From contig CAZHZT010000065.1 in the NCBI GenBank assembly GCA_964537285.1, positions 1 through 31,811 on the forward strand: a stretch of 31,811 nucleotides of DNA, written 5' to 3'. The stretch is from CAZHZT01 sp964537285 (GTDB taxonomy: Bacteria; Bacteroidota; Bacteroidia; Chitinophagales; Saprospiraceae). Positions 7,122-15,268 of this stretch are shown one piece after another. The notes beneath the pieces are model-generated. The model worked only from the letters and a program-made list of their open reading frames with translations. It ran no database searches and was not told the DNA's origin. How positions within the stretch are numbered: the stretch's first letter is position 1; every line of letters starts with the position of its first letter. The translations under genes were made by a program, and so were the position numbers.

Positions 7122-8237
7122 ATGCACCAGATAACTTTCCACTGCCGAATCATTAGCCCTATGTTCCTCAGCGGGGCGGATGGGCAAACGCCAGAACTGA
7201 GGGCACCGAGTATTAAGGGGGCGCTGCGGTTTTGGTGGCGGGCGTGTAATGGGCATTTGCCGTTATCTGAATTAAGAGAAAAAGAAGATAATATTTTTGG
7301 AGGAGTTGGCGGCAAGAAAGGGAACAGAAGTAAGGTTATTCTCCGTGTGGAAAATCGTGAAATAAAAATTGGTCAGCTTCCGAAGAGCAGTAGAAACGAC
7401 AATCCCGGCATTAATTATTTATGGTATTCGATACCAATGAATGACAACAGACCTGGTATATGGGAGGGAGATTTTATAGCAACCCTGTCCTCTTTTGATA
7501 AAAATTTACTATTTGATGCAGCATTAAGCTTTTGGCTTCTTTCAAACTTAGGAGGAATAGGCACTCGTTCCCGTAGAGGAGCTGGTAGTTTTCAAATCAC
7601 TTCGGTCAAAAGTAATTTCGCTTTACCTAATTTTCCTTTAGAGTCGGATTCAGCCATTTCTCTCAACGACCATTTAACTAATGGGTTGAGATTCATTTCA
7701 GATCATTTCGATTTTGTAAGAAGTTTCGCCCCAAACGTCAAAACAGACTTCCCTTTACTCAGTAATGCCGGAATCCATGTCATTAACCCAAAAGAATCCT
7801 CTGCATTAGCAGCTTTGGAAAAAATAGGAAGAGATTATAAAGGCTTTAGAGATCGCAGTCACCCTGACTACGCTGGAGTCAAATCTTTTATAGGAACAGG
7901 TGTAAAGCCAGAACAAGTATCTAGAGCAGAGTTTGGACTACCTTTGTCATTCAGATATAGAAGTTTAAATGGTGCAGGAGCAGACATTAAAACGACAAGC
8001 GAAACTATTGATCGTAGTGCATCAAGTCTATTTATTCATATCAATAAATATAAAGATAGCTATTGTACAATCCTAATTAACTTTTCATCTAGGTTACTTC
8101 CAAATTCAGTAGATATAAAGGTAAGTACTCAAAGGAGAAATAGGCAACCTTATAAACAGCACCCAGTGACTATAAGACAAAGTTACCAAGGAACAAAAGA
8201 ACAATTCATCTCGACCCTTCCAAATGTAGAAATATGA
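7122..8237 (+). CDS. cmr1: Cmr1 RAMP subunit, copy b
   Basis: A 371-residue Cmr1 paralogue. Its start mirrors copy a closely: ITFHCRIISPMFLSGADG, then PELRAPSIKGALRFWWRACN, then FGGVGG; the second RAMP motif GGIGTRSRRGAGSFQI follows at about residue 150. Downstream the two copies diverge, and b is about 50 residues longer. It is coupled by ATGA to the full-length cmr2, so this copy probably belongs to the resident Cmr complex, while copy a came with or was kept beside the ATPase-HNH pair. Whether both enter the complex, alternate, or one is redundant cannot be told from sequence. Confidence 0.93.
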   Translation: MHQITFHCRIISPMFLSGADGQTPELRAPSIKGALRFWWRACNGHLPLSELREKEDNIFGGVGGKKGNRSKVILRVENREIKIGQLPKSSRNDNPGINYLWYSIPMNDNRPGIWEGDFIATLSSFDKNLLFDAALSFWLLSNLGGIGTRSRRGAGSFQITSVKSNFALPNFPLESDSAISLNDHLTNGLRFISDHFDFVRSFAPNVKTDFPLLSNAGIHVINPKESSALAALEKIGRDYKGFRDRSHPDYAGVKSFIGTGVKPEQVSRAEFGLPLSFRYRSLNGAGADIKTTSETIDRSASSLFIHINKYKDSYCTILINFSSRLLPNSVDIKVSTQRRNRQPYKQHPVTIRQSYQGTKEQFISTLPNVEI

Positions 8238-10189
8238 CTCACCTCTTCCTCTTCACCATCGGCCCAGTCCAGTCCTTCATTGCGCAGGCGCGCAAGACGT
8301 GGGACTTATATGCCGGTAGCCGGATATTATCCAGCCTTGTTCAAGAAGGCATGAAAGTTTTTAAAGAACACGGTGGCGAAGTCATTTTCCCACATAGCAG
8401 TTCGCCATCTAAACCGAACCGTTTTTTAGGTTCTTTAGATGATCAGTCACTAGATTCTGATGCACTACAAACGATCGGCGAAGACGTTGAAGAAGCCATA
8501 AAGCTAAAGTGGCAGAAAATGGCGGATGATGCCCTCGGGAAATTAAGTAAACCTCAAGGCTTTGATGAACAAATAAACCAAGCACTGGAAACCTTCTGGG
8601 TATTTCATCCGGCTACCGAGGCTACCTACCATACCGATTACCGCGATATAGAACGCACGCTGGGAGCGATTAAAAACGTACGCCCGGTGCATCAGTATCG
8701 TTACCAGGAAGAGAATGGGGTGAAAGTTTATGGAGAAAGGGGACGGAAGTGCAGTTTGGATGGGGAGCGGAATGTACAGTTTTACAGACCTTTGGATAAA
8801 GAATGGAAGGATCTGACCAAGCTGCGCCGATGGAAGCTTTTCAATGAGGATGAAAAAGCAGTAAAGCTAATAGCAGATGGGGATGGGATTGCGATGAAGG
8901 TAATTGCTGCCGGGGAAGGCCTTAGCGCAGTCAGTTTTGTAAAGCGAAAAATTGAAGATGATGATGCAACAGCATTTCAACCTACAGCTTACTTCGCTTC
9001 CGCAGAATTTTTGAATAAGGTTAGAAATCAGGAAGAGTTGGATCAGAAGCTAGCCATTTTCAAAAGTTGTTTTGCAGATAGCTGGGATGAACAATTACTT
9101 TTTGAAGAAAACTACACGGATAGGTATTTTAAGTCGCAGGGAATTAATCATCATTTTGGGACACCACAAAAAGCGAAGGAAAAGCTGCGTGACTTTTTTG
9201 AGTTTGCAAAAAAGCAAGGCATTGAAAAGCCAAATGGCTACTACGCTTTATTCCTTTTCGATGGTGACAATATGGGCAAATGGCTGAGTGGAGCTAACCT
9301 TGACGAAGACCACAACCAAGGAAAAGCACTTTCTGATTTTCATCAACACCTGGCTGCCTTACTAGCTCAATTTGCCAATGGGAAAGATGAGCAGGAGGAA
9401 GACAGAGGGATTTACCAATATCTTCAGGATCCGGAAGGACGTACAATTTATGCTGGTGGAGATGACTTTTTAGGTTTCATAAATTTAGAGCGGGTTTTCG
9501 ACGTACTCAAATGGATTCGGGAAGAGTTTGACCTTAAAATTAATCAGCAAATTAAGCATAAAAAGGAAAACTTCACCTTCTCCGGCGGCTTAGTCATCGC
9601 TCACTACAAAACACCGCTACATGTGGTACTAGACTGGGCGCGTACTACGGAAAAAGCGGCAAAAAAATACATCCACCCCCACGGACAGCGCAAGGATACC
9701 CTTGGTATTTCTGTTTTGAAAGCCTCGGGAGAAATTACGCAGGCTTTTGTGCCCTGGCAACTAAAAGAATACGATAAATCCGGAGGGGAAATAGCCTCCA
9801 AAACTTACCGGTCTACCGAAGCGATGAAAAGCGTAGTAGAGAGCCTTCGAAAAAACTTCTCCGATAAATGGCTGCGCAATCTGGATGCCGAATTTCACCT
9901 GATAAAGGACCGTCAGGATGGTGCACTGGAATTGCAAACGGGAGCACTTGGTGAAGGAATGATTAAAGCCGAAATGAAGCGTCTGCTCAAGCGCGCCTGT
10001 ATAAAAGCGGGAGACGCTGAAATAAATACTCTATTGCCTTATCTACACAGCTTGCTGGGAGAAAACCCCATCGAGAATTTCGGCAACTTCTCTCGTCTGC
10101 TACACATTTGCGACTTCATTGAGCGCCAAACCAATGGTGAAATCAAAGAGACCGATTCATCCACCAAAAAAGAAACTGCTCATGTCTGA
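8234..10189 (+). CDS. cas10: Cas10/Cmr2, cyclic-oligoadenylate synthase without HD domain
   Basis: The 651-residue large subunit of the III-B complex. It begins directly with the first Palm strand (MTHLFLFTIGPVQSFIAQAR), so there is no N-terminal HD nuclease domain and no H-D pair where one would be expected. The Palm motif LFDGDNMGKW is at about 342-350 and the cyclase motif AGGDD at 407-411, both intact, so target-triggered cyclic oligoadenylate synthesis is predicted. The usual zinc-ribbon C-x-x-C is reduced to KCSLDGE (Cys173 with Asp where the second Cys is expected), suggesting loss of that metal site. ATGA overlap with cmr1b and 8-nt overlap with cmr3 show tight coupling. With no HD domain, defence must rely on target RNA cutting and the downstream CARF nucleases. 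Confidence 0.95.
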   Translation: MTHLFLFTIGPVQSFIAQARKTWDLYAGSRILSSLVQEGMKVFKEHGGEVIFPHSSSPSKPNRFLGSLDDQSLDSDALQTIGEDVEEAIKLKWQKMADDALGKLSKPQGFDEQINQALETFWVFHPATEATYHTDYRDIERTLGAIKNVRPVHQYRYQEENGVKVYGERGRKCSLDGERNVQFYRPLDKEWKDLTKLRRWKLFNEDEKAVKLIADGDGIAMKVIAAGEGLSAVSFVKRKIEDDDATAFQPTAYFASAEFLNKVRNQEELDQKLAIFKSCFADSWDEQLLFEENYTDRYFKSQGINHHFGTPQKAKEKLRDFFEFAKKQGIEKPNGYYALFLFDGDNMGKWLSGANLDEDHNQGKALSDFHQHLAALLAQFANGKDEQEEDRGIYQYLQDPEGRTIYAGGDDFLGFINLERVFDVLKWIREEFDLKINQQIKHKKENFTFSGGLVIAHYKTPLHVVLDWARTTEKAAKKYIHPHGQRKDTLGISVLKASGEITQAFVPWQLKEYDKSGGEIASKTYRSTEAMKSVVESLRKNFSDKWLRNLDAEFHLIKDRQDGALELQTGALGEGMIKAEMKRLLKRACIKAGDAEINTLLPYLHSLLGENPIENFGNFSRLLHICDFIERQTNGEIKETDSSTKKETAHV

Positions 10190-11270
10190 TACCAAAACTA
10201 TACAATTAGATGCACTCGATACCTTGTTCTTCAAGGATGGTAAACCTTTTTCTATGGGAGAGGAAACCTGGGCGGATGGAATATTCCCACCGCCGCCGAG
10301 TGTGATTTATGGGGCGTTGCGGACCTCGCTGATGAGTAGCCGAATGGGAGAAGAGTGTTTGGAAGATTTGATAATCAAAACTGAAGATTTATCTATCCAC
10401 AATTTGTCTTACATCCTTGGAGGTCAAGATGAATATTACCCTTTACCATTTGATGTAGTAACTTATAAAGACAAGGAGCCGGAAAGAGAGGATTATACCG
10501 TTTTCCCTCTGCTTGTCAAGCCAATAAATTTATCGTCAAGTAGAGGTGGGTATTCTGTTTTTCCGTTATACGATGGAGATGACGACAAAACTGTAGAAAA
10601 TATTAAATCTGGATTGATTAGTCGGTCTAACTTAATTAAGTATCTGAAGGGAAGACGAGAGAGTTTCAAATGTAAAAAGTGGTCTGATTTCCTAGTAGAA
10701 GAGCCTAAAGTGGGCATAAAACGCGACCGCATTACCAGAACAACAAGTACCGATGATGGCGAACTTTATCGAGTAGGAATGAAACGATTAACTCACCGCA
10801 CTCGATTACAAATCTCCTTCAGTAATGAGGGAGGGTTATCCTTTCTCAATGGAAAATATAGTCCAATTCGACTTGGTGCAGAGGGTAAGGTTGTGGAAGC
10901 AACTTTTATAGAAAGTGCACTTCCTTTTAAGGCCTCCATTACTACTCATATGATCAAGGTATATCTAGCCACAGATGGGGTGTTTCAGAATGGAATCCCT
11001 GATTTGTCTCGCTTGGGTATTGAAGCGACCCTAGAAGGCATGGCCACTGGCAAACCCTATATGTTAGGAGGATTTGACATGGCTCAACGAAGACCCAAGC
11101 CAATGCTAAAGGTTGCTCCAGCTGGCAGTGTGTTTTACTTTAAGTCAAAAGAACCGATTGATTTGAGTCCATTTCAAGGAGTTACGCTATCTGATAAAGT
11201 AAACAATACGGACTATGCACAACAAGGATTCGGTATTGCCTTTATGGGAACCTGGGAACCTCAAAATTAA
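10182..11270 (+). CDS. cmr3: Cmr3 RAMP subunit
   Basis: A 362-residue Cas5-like subunit that pairs with Cas10 and holds the crRNA 5' tag. The start chosen is the ATG at 10182, giving MSDTKTIQLDALDTLFFKDG, because the D-T-L-F-F-[KR]-D-G-[KR]-P-F opening is the family signature; the upstream in-frame extension lies within cmr2. Further marks are GIFPPPPSVIYGALRTSL near residue 35 and a glycine-rich AP-AGSVFYF strand near residue 312. Eight-base overlap with cmr2; 8-bp gap to the CARF gene. Confidence 0.93.
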   Translation: MSDTKTIQLDALDTLFFKDGKPFSMGEETWADGIFPPPPSVIYGALRTSLMSSRMGEECLEDLIIKTEDLSIHNLSYILGGQDEYYPLPFDVVTYKDKEPEREDYTVFPLLVKPINLSSSRGGYSVFPLYDGDDDKTVENIKSGLISRSNLIKYLKGRRESFKCKKWSDFLVEEPKVGIKRDRITRTTSTDDGELYRVGMKRLTHRTRLQISFSNEGGLSFLNGKYSPIRLGAEGKVVEATFIESALPFKASITTHMIKVYLATDGVFQNGIPDLSRLGIEATLEGMATGKPYMLGGFDMAQRRPKPMLKVAPAGSVFYFKSKEPIDLSPFQGVTLSDKVNNTDYAQQGFGIAFMGTWEPQN

Positions 11271-11278
11271 AGAATATT

Positions 11279-12754
11279 ATGTCTAAGCATCTAATAATTA
11301 CAACCGTTGGCACATCGATCTTTACGAATTTCAACAAGAAAGAAGTGCAACAAGCTTTTGATAACGCGCGTCAGGCAAAAGTGTATGATAAGGGAGTAAA
11401 TTTAGATGATTTAGAAGACGATGACGCGCAATCTTATGATGAAGACATTTATAAAGTGATAGAGACTAAGATTGAAAACTGTTGGTTAAAAGACTCTTGT
11501 AAGGAAAATGGAAAATGGAAATACACCAAAAATGAGAAAAGTGCCAACCGCCACGCCTCTGCCGAAATCACCAGTATCCTCAAGATCGCAGAGAAGATAA
11601 AGGAGGAAGACCAAGGTGCCGAAATAGAAGTGAAGCTATTGGCGACAGACACGGCACTTTCGGTGAGTGCAGCTAAGTTGGTTGAAGCATTTTTCAAAGG
11701 CTTAGATGAAGTTTCAATTCGTGAATTTTGCGTTGGTCAAGATTTTGTACAGTCGCTAGGAGTTAACCCCAAGTCAAGTGATACGGCGAAGGACTACTAC
11801 GATACTGGATTGCAAAATCTGGTTAATGAATTAATGGGTAAAGGAGGACTTATCAAAAAATCTAAAAAGGATAGTTTTAACCTCGCTATCAATTTCTCTG
11901 GAGGATATAAGTCAACGATTCCGATACTGACGATTATCGCGCAGTTGGAAGGGATTCCTATGTATTACATCTATGAGGATAGCGACTATTTGATGGAGGT
12001 AGGGAATTTGCCCTTCAACTTTGATTGGGCTTCTGTAGAGAGGCTTCATTATTATTTGAGTTCTGATGTACTAAATCACAGAGATTTGAGCGATAACATA
12101 AAATTAGAGTTAAAAAACAAGAAATTAATTGAAGAAACGTCAAAAGGCTTTAAAGTTTCGCCCTTGGGTAAATTGTTCCAAAAAGTGAGAGACCTGATGC
12201 CTGACGGAGGAGGAACTTTTGGAAAATTTGTTGAAATAAAGCTGTGGGAACATTATGTGAAAAACCCTTTAGATAAGTATGACAAAGGGTTGCCGTTAAG
12301 GGGCAAGGTGTGTTACAAGGATATAGAAACGAATCATATCACAAAAGAAATACCAAAAAATGAGGAAGGTAAAAACAAGCATAAACGGATAGAAATTGAC
12401 CTGATCATGTATTCCGAAAACGAAGATTATGTCATTCTTGAAAGTAAATCTCTGAATGGGATAAAATCTATAAAACCAGAGCTTTATTTGGATGGCGCAA
12501 AATTCTGGCACAAAGGTAAGCTGCCAAAACTTTTTATAGTTACTTTTTACAAGTATACTCATGAAAAACTTCACTCCAGAAAGCAGCAAATCAAAGCGCT
12601 TAAAGAAAAAGTCCTTGATCTAGGTGTTTCTGAATTTAGGGCATATTATTTCAATCTTCCTTTGTCAAAAGATGAAACTAGAGTCAATTACCAAGATTTT
12701 ATCGATCAGCCCCACTTGGAATTAGTAAATGCTCTTGAAGAATTAAAAGTATAA
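11279..12754 (+). CDS. CARF-PD-(D/E)XK nuclease effector (Card1/Can2-like architecture)
   Basis: A 491-residue ancillary effector. Residues 1-245 form a CARF domain: IITTVGTSIF at 6-15, LLATDTALSVSAAKLVEAFF near 120-140 and NFSGGYKSTIP at 205-215, the ligand-pocket motifs of the Csm6/APE2256-type CARF families. A winged-helix-like linker (about 265-305) precedes a C-terminal PD-(D/E)XK fold: GTFGKFVEIKLWEHYV at about 312-327, Asp374 in RIEIDLIM, and Glu388/Lys390 in VILESKS, giving the D-ExK site. No HEPN R-x4-6-H motif is seen at the C-terminus. It should be switched on by cyclic oligoadenylate made by Cas10 and cut nucleic acid; RNA or DNA preference is not deducible. It sits between cmr3 and cmr4, 8 and 4 bp from its neighbours. 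Confidence 0.87.
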   Translation: MSKHLIITTVGTSIFTNFNKKEVQQAFDNARQAKVYDKGVNLDDLEDDDAQSYDEDIYKVIETKIENCWLKDSCKENGKWKYTKNEKSANRHASAEITSILKIAEKIKEEDQGAEIEVKLLATDTALSVSAAKLVEAFFKGLDEVSIREFCVGQDFVQSLGVNPKSSDTAKDYYDTGLQNLVNELMGKGGLIKKSKKDSFNLAINFSGGYKSTIPILTIIAQLEGIPMYYIYEDSDYLMEVGNLPFNFDWASVERLHYYLSSDVLNHRDLSDNIKLELKNKKLIEETSKGFKVSPLGKLFQKVRDLMPDGGGTFGKFVEIKLWEHYVKNPLDKYDKGLPLRGKVCYKDIETNHITKEIPKNEEGKNKHKRIEIDLIMYSENEDYVILESKSLNGIKSIKPELYLDGAKFWHKGKLPKLFIVTFYKYTHEKLHSRKQQIKALKEKVLDLGVSEFRAYYFNLPLSKDETRVNYQDFIDQPHLELVNALEELKV

Positions 12755-12758
12755 CAAA

Positions 12759-13766
12759 ATGAACGAAGAGCAATTGTATCAAAAAATTCGGCAAATCATA
12801 CTTGAGGCAAGGGCAAAGATCAATTCTACTGTCATCTTTGCTAATGTTGAATCCAATTGGCGAATTGGGCAAACAATTGTTGAGGAAGAGCAACAAGGGA
12901 AGGCAAGGGCTGCCTATGGAAAAGGAGTAATTAAAAAAATCTCGGACAAGTTGGTGGAAGAATTTGGCACGTATTATTCAGACCGGAATCTTCGTTATTA
13001 TCGGCAATTTTATCAGGTTTTCCCAAATTGGAACGCAGTGCGTTCCAATTTATCCTGGACCCACTACCGCTCCCTCCTGCGCGTTGAAAACCCCAAAGCC
13101 CGGCAGTTCTACCTCGAAGAAGCTATTGCCAACGGCTGGGGTACCCGCGTGCTTAATCGACAAATCAATTCACTCTACTACGAGCGGCTGCTTTCTTCCA
13201 ATGATCGCAAGGCCGTGGTCTCCGAAATGGAGGAAAAGACCGCCGACCTGCAAGCGGAAGATTTGCTGAAAGACCCCTACATCCTGGAGTTTCTACAACT
13301 AAAGGAAAACCGAAAATACCTGGAGTCAGAGCTGGAGGAGGCCCTGATCGACAAGCTGCAGGAGTTTCTACTGGAACTTGGAAAAGGATTTGCCTTTGTA
13401 GCCCGACAAAAGCGCATTTCCACGGAAACTAAGCACTTCCGAATTGACTTGGTCTTCTACAACTACCTGCTCAAGTGCTTTGTGCTGATTGACTTGAAAG
13501 TAAAAGAGCTGACCCACGAAGACATCGGGCAAATGGATATGTACGTACGACTGTACGAGGACAAGTACAAAGCTCCGGATGATAACCCCACTATTGGGCT
13601 AATCCTTTGCACGTACAAGGACCATACGGTAGTAAAATACTCCGTCTTAAACGAAAATAAGCAATTATTCGCTTCCCGATACAAGCTGTATCTGCCTTCA
13701 GAAGAAGAGCTGCGACAGGAACTGGAACGCGAATGCCATATTATTCAACAACAAAAACTAAAGTAG
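12759..13766 (+). CDS. DUF1016/YhcG-family PD-(D/E)XK nuclease inside Cmr operon
   Basis: A 335-residue protein. The N-terminal half (about 1-140) is the DUF1016 helical region with NVESNWRIGQTIVEEEQQG, YSDRNLRYYRQFYQVFP and LSWTHYRSLLRVENPKAR. The C-terminal half is the YhcG nuclease domain: KHFRIDLVFYN with Asp230, LKCFVLIDLKVKELTHEDIG with Asp245-x-Lys247, then GLILCTYKD. This family is common near restriction-modification and other mobile or defence loci and usually stands alone. Here it lies between the CARF nuclease and cmr4 with gaps of 4 and 1 bp, so it is translated as part of the Cmr operon. It carries no CARF domain, so direct activation by cyclic oligoadenylate is not expected. 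Confidence 0.92.
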   Translation: MNEEQLYQKIRQIILEARAKINSTVIFANVESNWRIGQTIVEEEQQGKARAAYGKGVIKKISDKLVEEFGTYYSDRNLRYYRQFYQVFPNWNAVRSNLSWTHYRSLLRVENPKARQFYLEEAIANGWGTRVLNRQINSLYYERLLSSNDRKAVVSEMEEKTADLQAEDLLKDPYILEFLQLKENRKYLESELEEALIDKLQEFLLELGKGFAFVARQKRISTETKHFRIDLVFYNYLLKCFVLIDLKVKELTHEDIGQMDMYVRLYEDKYKAPDDNPTIGLILCTYKDHTVVKYSVLNENKQLFASRYKLYLPSEEELRQELERECHIIQQQKLK

Positions 13767-13767
13767 C

Positions 13768-14838
13768 ATGTACCAAAAAGTCAGGCCGCTGTTTCTCTAC
13801 ACTGAAACTCCTTTGCATGCCGGTAGTGGAAGCGATTTAGGCATCGTTGACCTTCCCATTCAACGCGAACGGCATACCTCTTTTCCTAAAATCGAAAGCT
13901 CCAGTTTAAAAGGAGCACTACGGGAAGATTTTGAGTCGAATGGCATAGAAATATCTATTGGTGGAAATAAGTTTAGAGTTAATGAGAATGATCCCAAGCG
14001 ATCAAAAAAGCAAGGAGTTGGAATAGGCTTTCCTCTGACTTTAGCCTTTGGTCCAGAAGGTGATGACTCATCAAGTGCCCACGCCGGTGCCTTAGGCTTT
14101 ACCGACGCCCGCTTGCTCCTATTTCCGGTAAAAAGCATGAAGGGTGTTTTTGTCTGGATCACCTGCCCGGCGGTGCTGCGCCGTTTTGAGCGCGATATGC
14201 GGCTGGTATCGGATAAGACTGATTTCCGCATAGAGGGAGTGCCTGATAATTCAGACCTGAATAGTACAAACGGAAATCTTGCCTATTGGTTTGAAGGGTG
14301 TTCTGCGCAAATTCCCAGTGCGGATGCTGCCATTCTAGAAGAGTATACTTTCTCCCTTGCTACCGGCGATAAGGATAAAGTTCAAATCGAAACAGAGAAG
14401 AATAATAAGAAATCTTTGGGGAGGTATCTGGCGGACGTTATCGGGATTGAGGATGAATATCTAAGTGGGAAGTTGGGAACAGATATTCTGATCATCAGCG
14501 ACGACGATTTCCGCGATTTTGTGGAAATGTCTACTGAGGTTATTACTCGTACTAAAATAGACAACGAGACAGGGACGGTGCAAAAAGGCGGCCTTTTCAC
14601 GGAGGAATATCTGCCTTCGGACAGTCTGATGTATAGCCTGGTAATGAGTGCGCCGGTTTTTCAAAAGGAAGACAAGCTGAAGGATTGCCTTTTGAAGACC
14701 GAAGATGATGTCATGAGCTACTTTGCGCAAGGACTCAACGACAAAGTCATTCAACTAGGTGCCAATGCCACTCTTGGTAAAGGTATGTTGCGAACCAAAT
14801 TATTGAACGGTCAAAAAACGAATAACGATGAGCAGTAG
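13768..14838 (+). CDS. cmr4: Cmr4 backbone subunit, target RNA endonuclease
   Basis: A 356-residue Cas7-type subunit forming the filament that holds crRNA. The signature is at the N-terminus: LYTETPLHAGSGSDLGIVDL, then PIQRERHTSFPKIESSSLKG. Asp28 (G-I-V-D-L) matches the catalytic aspartate of characterised Cmr4 proteins that cut target RNA at 6-nt spacing, so slicing should be intact. The C-terminal LGANATLGKGMLRTKLL is the usual glycine-rich RAMP loop. It begins one base after the DUF1016 gene and overlaps cmr5 by 11 nt. Confidence 0.95.
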   Translation: MYQKVRPLFLYTETPLHAGSGSDLGIVDLPIQRERHTSFPKIESSSLKGALREDFESNGIEISIGGNKFRVNENDPKRSKKQGVGIGFPLTLAFGPEGDDSSSAHAGALGFTDARLLLFPVKSMKGVFVWITCPAVLRRFERDMRLVSDKTDFRIEGVPDNSDLNSTNGNLAYWFEGCSAQIPSADAAILEEYTFSLATGDKDKVQIETEKNNKKSLGRYLADVIGIEDEYLSGKLGTDILIISDDDFRDFVEMSTEVITRTKIDNETGTVQKGGLFTEEYLPSDSLMYSLVMSAPVFQKEDKLKDCLLKTEDDVMSYFAQGLNDKVIQLGANATLGKGMLRTKLLNGQKTNNDEQ

Positions 14839-15256
14839 TAATCTTAGACAGTTAGAAGGTGGCCGAGCGGCTTATGCTTTCGAATGTGCCCAGCAGGGTA
14901 GCAAAATAAAAGAAAGTGTAGCATATAAGTCCTATGTGAAAAAGCTCCCTATGCTCATTAAAACCAATGGATTGGGAGCAGCGTATGCATTTGTACTTTC
15001 AAAAAAAGATGAAAGCCAGCAAAAGAAAGGCTATGCCTACAAGCTCATTTATGACCAAACCAATGAATGGTTAGCATCAGACAATAAAAAATTTCTACTC
15101 CGGGGAAAGGAGAATCAGGATTTGGTTAAAACCCTTACGGAGTTAAAAAGTCACGAATACCGAGCTGTAACCGTAGAGGTATTGGCTTTTTTAAACTGGT
15201 TGCGTCGCTTCGCTGAAGGACTGATCGAAGGGGATGATACAGATGTGGAATCTTAA
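14828..15256 (+). CDS. cmr5: Cmr5 small subunit
   Basis: A 142-residue all-helical small subunit (Cas11 role) that lines the inner groove beside the Cmr4 filament. Visible family features are the opening ...NLRQLEGGRAAYAFECAQ, the LPMLIKTNGLGAAYAFVLSK helix pair and EYRAVTVEVLAFLNWLRRFAEGL at the C-terminus. It overlaps cmr4 by 11 nt and is followed after 12 nt by cmr6. Length agrees with the family. Confidence 0.94.
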   Translation: MSSSNLRQLEGGRAAYAFECAQQGSKIKESVAYKSYVKKLPMLIKTNGLGAAYAFVLSKKDESQQKKGYAYKLIYDQTNEWLASDNKKFLLRGKENQDLVKTLTELKSHEYRAVTVEVLAFLNWLRRFAEGLIEGDDTDVES

Positions 15257-15268
15257 ATATTCAATGCT

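Noticed and set aside
8234..8500. Possible HD nuclease domain at the start of Cas10
   Set aside because: The first residues already form the Palm opening (GPVQSFIAQAR) and no H-D pair is found in a suitable context.
10119..10181. Longer cmr3 start
   Set aside because: The extra 21 codons lie within the end of cmr2 in another frame; the family signature begins at the ATG at 10182.
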